DNA from: Zygnema cylindricum
Taxonomy: Eukaryota > Streptophyta > Zygnematophyceae > Zygnematales > Zygnemataceae
Direction: 5' to 3'
DNA length: 10,106 bases
NCBI GenBank assembly: GCA_037447655.1
Contig: JBBHKE010003324.1
Location: 312,001 to 322,106 of the forward strand
Shown: positions 7,272 to 10,106 of the stretch, in pieces
Layout of the letters: each line of letters starts with the position of its first letter
Numbering within the stretch: position 1 is the first letter of the stretch
Translations under genes and position numbers: made by a program
The notes under the pieces: generated by a model
What the model saw: the letters and a program-made list of their open reading frames with translations, nothing else
Database searches by the model: none
What the model was told of the DNA's origin: nothing

Positions 7272-7493
7272 AAAGGTCAACTTTGACCCTCTATAACTTA
7301 CTGCTCAGGGGAGCAAATTCAGAGAATCTTTTTGCTATTGACTCAAGGGAGTCTTCCCTTCAGAGGGGTGAAGGTTGTCAGAGCTTTTGTTTATCAGGGT
7401 GGCATTTATTCTTGCTAAAACACATAGATGTCAAGGTTATCCTAAAGGCTTCGTGTGAATTGCTTACTCTGAGGACTTATAGAGGTCTCAGAG
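7247..7493. repeat. Series of short perfect inverted repeats
   Basis: Five small hairpins lie in order. These are CTCTCT/AGAGAG (7247-7261, loop CCC), GGTCAA/TTGACC (7275-7288), TGCTC/GAGCA (7302-7315, loop AGGG), AAGGGA/TCCCTT (7345-7360, loop GTCT), and CTCTGAG(G)AC/GTCTCAGAG (7467-7493, one bulge). No coding domain is recognised here. The stretch would be in the R/U5 or just past the 3' LTR of the backbone element, and could form a structured RNA if transcribed. Confidence 0.5.
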
Positions 7494-7499
7494 TTTCAG

Positions 7500-7810
7500 T
7501 GGAGAGGTCATGAGAGAATGATGGTGAGAGGGGAGAGAATGACAACGGCAATAAGAGGGAATGGCGAGGATGGCCTATCATGACAGAAAGGAGGTGGTGA
7601 TTATAATTGGGAAAGAGTTGTAGAATGGTGGCAAGTAGGAAATGAGAGAGTGACTGGTCAAGGGGGGTGAGAGAGAGTGGTTGAGGGGGGTGAGAGAGAG
7701 TGGCACTAGAGGGGTCAAAGAGGTTACTAGGAAAAAGCGGGGAATAAAGTGGTTGTTACGAGGGAATGAGAGGGGGTGGAGGTAGGAGGGGGGAATAAAA
7801 TGGCGTGAAA
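7500..7810. other. Purine-rich, G-rich non-coding stretch
   Basis: The plus strand is dominated by A and G (GAGAGGGGAGAGAATGA-like text, runs of four to six G near 7662, 7685, 7711 and 7789). No open frame with a recognisable product was found on either strand. It may be the tail of the backbone LTR or unrelated filler. G runs are spaced so that quadruplex structures are possible but not clearly favoured. Confidence 0.5.
7643..7714 (+). repeat. Tandem repeat, three units of 23-25 bp
   Basis: The units are at 7643-7667, 7668-7690 and 7691-7714. Each begins TGAGAGAG and ends in a run of four to six G, with a variable middle (ACTGGTCAA, TGGTTGA, TGGCACTAGA). This is minisatellite-like expansion within the purine-rich stretch. 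Confidence 0.8.
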
Positions 7811-7839
7811 AGTGTTAGATCTCCTTAAAATCGGTGATT

Positions 7840-7950
7840 CGGCATGTCCCATACTGTAGTAAGGAAAATTCAGCCGGCCAAGGCTCAAACGTGGGACCTT
7901 TCACTTCACATGCAAACGCCACATCTACCATCGTGCCACCAGCTTGATGC
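7840..7950 (-). mobile_element. Possible tRNA-derived SINE head (A box and B box)
   Basis: On the minus strand, TGGCACGATGG (7938-7928) matches the pol III A box TRGYNNARNGG with one mismatch. GTTTGAGCC (7890-7882) matches the B box GWTCRANNC with one mismatch. The gap of about 37 bases is normal for tRNA-derived SINEs. The tail would run leftward. No clear target duplication or poly(A)/T tail was found, and plant LTRs sometimes carry similar tRNA-like text, so this is a tentative call. It lies just beyond the last recognisable protease codons of the right element. Confidence 0.35.
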
Positions 7951-8012
7951 ACAGACACAACCTAGCACGTGCGTACCCATTTATTACAAGTGGCTTCGAG
8001 TATGGATATTCT

Positions 8013-8299
8013 CTATTCTTCCCCGTATTGAAATGGCTTCACGTGCCAATCCAACAAAAAGATGAGGAGAGATTGGTTCCAACACATGTGGCCCGATGCT
8101 CCTGTGTCCATTATGCACCTTGCATCCTTTGGACCCTCCATGGCTGCAGCTATAGCAAATAACTATGCAACTTCTTGCTCAGTGAAGCTCAAAGACTCAT
8201 TTGCATCGGCTGCAAAAGCTAAAAAATGCATTTCCACGAGTGGGATTTCTAAAAAAGCCTCGGTGATATTCGCTTTGCTACCACCCTGGCCTATATAAA
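8013..8299 (-). pseudogene. Gag end and aspartic protease of the right copia element
   Basis: The minus-strand frame from about 8299 to a stop at 8015-8013 contains AMEGPKDARCIMDTGASGHM followed by Cys. D-T-G-A is the active-site motif of copia proteases (Asp 8108-8106) and GHMC is its usual continuation, so the core is intact. Here it is well kept, while the backbone copy has Leu in place of Ser/Thr. A stop at 8165-8163 lies upstream in the same frame, and after WHVKPFQYGEE the frame ends. No pre-integrase, integrase or RT follows on this strand, so the element is truncated around 7950-8010. A degraded CCHC knuckle (HMDRD text) may lie at 8375-8325. Confidence 0.72.
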
Positions 8300-8459
8300 C
8301 CTCTTTCATTTTCCTTCTTCAGTTTAGGAAAGTATCTCTATCCATGTGCCTTTATAAGAAAAAACAAGCAGAAAAAGATTGTTTATTTGGCCTCTGATTA
8401 AACTCATTAAACTAATTGTGATTTTGGTTAAACTAATTCTTATTCTAATTAAATTTTTT

Positions 8460-9108
8460 TTTTTTGTCAAAGTCTGTTGCAAACGCCTCAACTTTGCCTT
8501 CTTTATCAAGGAGTTTATTATTGTACTCTTCTTCCGATATAAGATTATACGCTAACTGAAATGATCAGCTAGCCTTATCATGACTCTTTAACTAAACAGA
8601 AACACCTTTCATGCTACTAAGAATGCCTCTAATAAGCAGAGTTGCCTATTGAAACTCACGAAATAAGCCATCAGCAGAGGAATGTGCATCAATAAGGGCA
8701 TGAAAATTATCACAATACTTCACCATAGTCCCTCTAGTATTTGTAGCCCTATTTTTTTCCAGCTTTTCCTAGACATTCGCTTTCTCAAAAGCAGTTTTAA
8801 GCGCCGTCCAAATCTCCCTCGCCTTTTTCATTTTTCCCTCGAGACGTAACCATATTTTTTGAGATATAAAAGATTAGATTGTCCCTAGCCATTGAATTAT
8901 TTTTCCCCCAACTTGGATCTGTTTCATCAAAAGAGCCATCTAAGAATCGTAGTAAGTTAGCAGTTTCAAATGAAGATTCAACCATTGCTGCCGAGTAGGC
9001 ATACTTTTGGCCATTAAAGACGGGAATTCTTGACAAATGGCCCCTAACCTCTTGTTCTACAATAACAATTGAAGGGGGTGACCAAGCAGTAGTAGTGGAA
9101 GTAGACAT
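8460..9108 (-). pseudogene. gag of the right minus-strand copia element, decayed
   Basis: I chose the ATG at 9108 (MSTSTTTAWS) over the in-frame ATG at 9135 because it aligns with the gag start of the left element. The N-terminus has RIPVFNGQKYAY, VESSF and DGSFDETDPSWG, then MARDNLIFYISKNMV. A frameshift between about 8850 and 8811 moves reading to another frame. There EIWTALKTAFEKANV, TMVKYCDNFHALIDAH, LLIRGILSSMKG and the LISEEEYNNKLL region follow the UBN2-type capsid domain. Stops interrupt at 8771-8769 and several later points. The left end fades at an A-run (minus strand) near 8465-8454. It is homologous to 1-189 and in the same orientation. Confidence 0.78.
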
Positions 9109-9242
9109 GATAACAACAAAATCTATGAAGGACATTCTTCAACATCCTCTATTTAGCTTACACAAAAAATGACTCAAAAGGCCAATTTGCCTCAAAGTTA
9201 GCACAATAATACAAAACACATTAGACTAATAATTCCCAAAAT

Positions 9243-10022
9243 TGCAGCTCAAATGATCTATTAAACCATAAGAAAAAAAGTCTGGAAGTTTTCCCAAAAC
9301 TTGTTCACTGATTATCATATTCCCAAAACTGGATGATACAAATTTGACTAAGTCCTACATTATCTACTTGTCTACACTAATTTAGATAACTGTACTAAAG
9401 TACTAAACTAGCTTATGACAAAGTAGCCAGCCTGTACGTCACTACAACATGAGTACTTCCAAGACCCTAATTATTATTATTTCCAAAAGCAAATACTGAA
9501 GCACTATTTTTATTACACTAAACTACAAACAATGTTCTTCAAATATATAAAGATAGAGGACAGTACAATAAATGTTTTAGGTGCTTAGTGAGCATTGGTA
9601 ATTAAAGTCTAGTCAACTTTGGTAATGCACTACGAAGCACCTTAGTGCGTACGGGTGTGTTTCGTCACTTGTGGTCCTATATGAATCGCGTCCGTTGATA
9701 CGATTTGAATCAATGTTCATAATAGAATACCATATCATACATTTCCGAAATATGTTGTACAAATGTCGTTCGGTTTATTCTACGAATCTGCTCGTTTGAT
9801 ACATGACGCGTGTAAATGGTTGTCGACGCCACTCCGTAAAATCTGCAAAAGCCTATTTTGCGAACGTGTGTCCATAAAGAAGTAGAATACACTCTATTGT
9901 TCTTCCGCTACTATAACATTAATAAATGTAAGTATTAGAGTAAACTACATTGAAAATATTCTAAGTCCTAAGTCTCCTCTCACACCGTTATCTCTTGAAA
10001 ATACAAATTTCAAATTTCAACA
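9243..10022 (-). repeat. 5' LTR of the right minus-strand copia element
   Basis: This non-coding stretch lies upstream of the right gag. Colinear matches tie it to the other two LTRs: AAGTCCTA (9350-9357), CTAAACTACAAACA (9518-9531, exact to 4326-4339), TTGTGGTCC...TGAATC-CGTCC (9669-9693 versus 4404-4429), AACATTAAT (9915-9923 versus 902-910) and AATATTCTAAGT (9955-9966 versus 941-952). By that alignment the outer tip is near TTTCAACA at 10022, giving TGTTGAAA on its own strand. The inner edge at 9243 (TGCAGC) rests on alignment to TGCAGA at 303 and is uncertain. The short frame on the minus strand at 9710-9892 is treated as chance. Confidence 0.62.
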
Positions 10023-10106
10023 GCACATGCCCAAATCATTTATGCCAATTCATCAAGTCATTTACACTGGCATAGTAAACACGTGTCTTTCCATTACTCA
10101 AATTCA
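10023..10106. other. Flanking sequence, nothing recognised
   Basis: Eighty-four AT-rich bases beyond the proposed outer LTR tip show no domain or repeat I can name. If 10022 is the true tip, the first five bases (GCACA) would be one side of the target duplication; the other side has been lost with the truncated end. Confidence 0.3.

Noticed and set aside
7272-7276. AAAGG after the possible LTR end at 7271, identical to the duplication around the solo LTR.
   Set aside because: A 5-base match is easily chance; it is not next to a related LTR tip and gives no support for a shared event.
7001-7513. Two plus-strand frames (66 and 93 codons) in the region after the backbone polyprotein.
   Set aside because: No family resemblance and no coding signature; they lie in LTR-like sequence full of inverted repeats.
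8062-8298. Plus-strand open frames of 72-78 codons around 7844-8298.
   Set aside because: They are antisense to the recognisable protease (DTGASGHMC) and show no domain of their own.
8288-8299. CCTATATAAACC on the plus strand with G-box-like CACGTG and CCAAT motifs upstream, resembling a plant gene promoter.
   Set aside because: The interval is explained on the minus strand as the gag/protease coding region of a copia element, and no plausible plus-strand gene follows; the motifs are probably chance.
1-10106. A previously undescribed gene system, CRISPR array, or bacterial-type defence cluster.
   Set aside because: All recognisable coding text belongs to known Ty1/copia domains; there are no regularly spaced repeats of CRISPR form and no operon structure.

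Overview
This window looks like repeat-filled nuclear DNA of a eukaryote, most likely a land plant. The evidence is several degenerate Ty1/copia-type LTR retrotransposons packed together and nested, with no intact cellular gene, no bacterial-style operon and no recognisable ordinary exon set. The lineage within plants cannot be told from the sequence alone.

Backbone element (plus strand, 1014 to beyond 6434). One nearly full-length but dead copia element runs gag (1018-1911), protease (1929-2480), pre-integrase and integrase (about 2481-3200), linker (3202-3783), reverse transcriptase (4883-5670) and RNase H (about 5680-6438), then a polypurine tract and a 3' LTR starting at 6434. It is broken by many frameshifts and stops and has lost several catalytic residues, although the RT YVDD box survives. 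Its 5' LTR and primer-binding site are not in the window, because the gag start codon lies directly at the edge of another element.

Second lineage (minus strand, three copies). (a) At 1-1013 are the first codons of a gag gene plus its 5' LTR; the outer LTR tip abuts the backbone gag start. (b) At 3784-4882 a 1,099-bp solo LTR, starting TGTTGT and ending ACAACA, sits inside the backbone reverse-transcriptase gene, flanked by a perfect 5-bp duplication AAAGG; backbone reading resumes in the same frame on the far side. (c) At about 8013-10022 are an LTR, a decayed gag and a protease with the motif DTGASGHMC, truncated before integrase. The three LTRs share colinear short identities, and the gag N-termini of (a) and (c) are clearly homologous.

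Between the backbone and copy (c), 6434-7950 holds the backbone 3' LTR (end not fixed), a stretch rich in GTAC motifs and short perfect inverted repeats, a purine-rich stretch with a 3-unit tandem repeat, and a tRNA-like A-box/B-box pair on the minus strand that suggests a SINE.

The order of events I infer is: backbone insertion first, then decay and insertion of at least copies (a) and (b), with (b) reduced to a solo LTR by recombination. I see no convincing new molecular system. The best signals are the precise nesting, the LTR hairpins and the structured region at 7115-7493.
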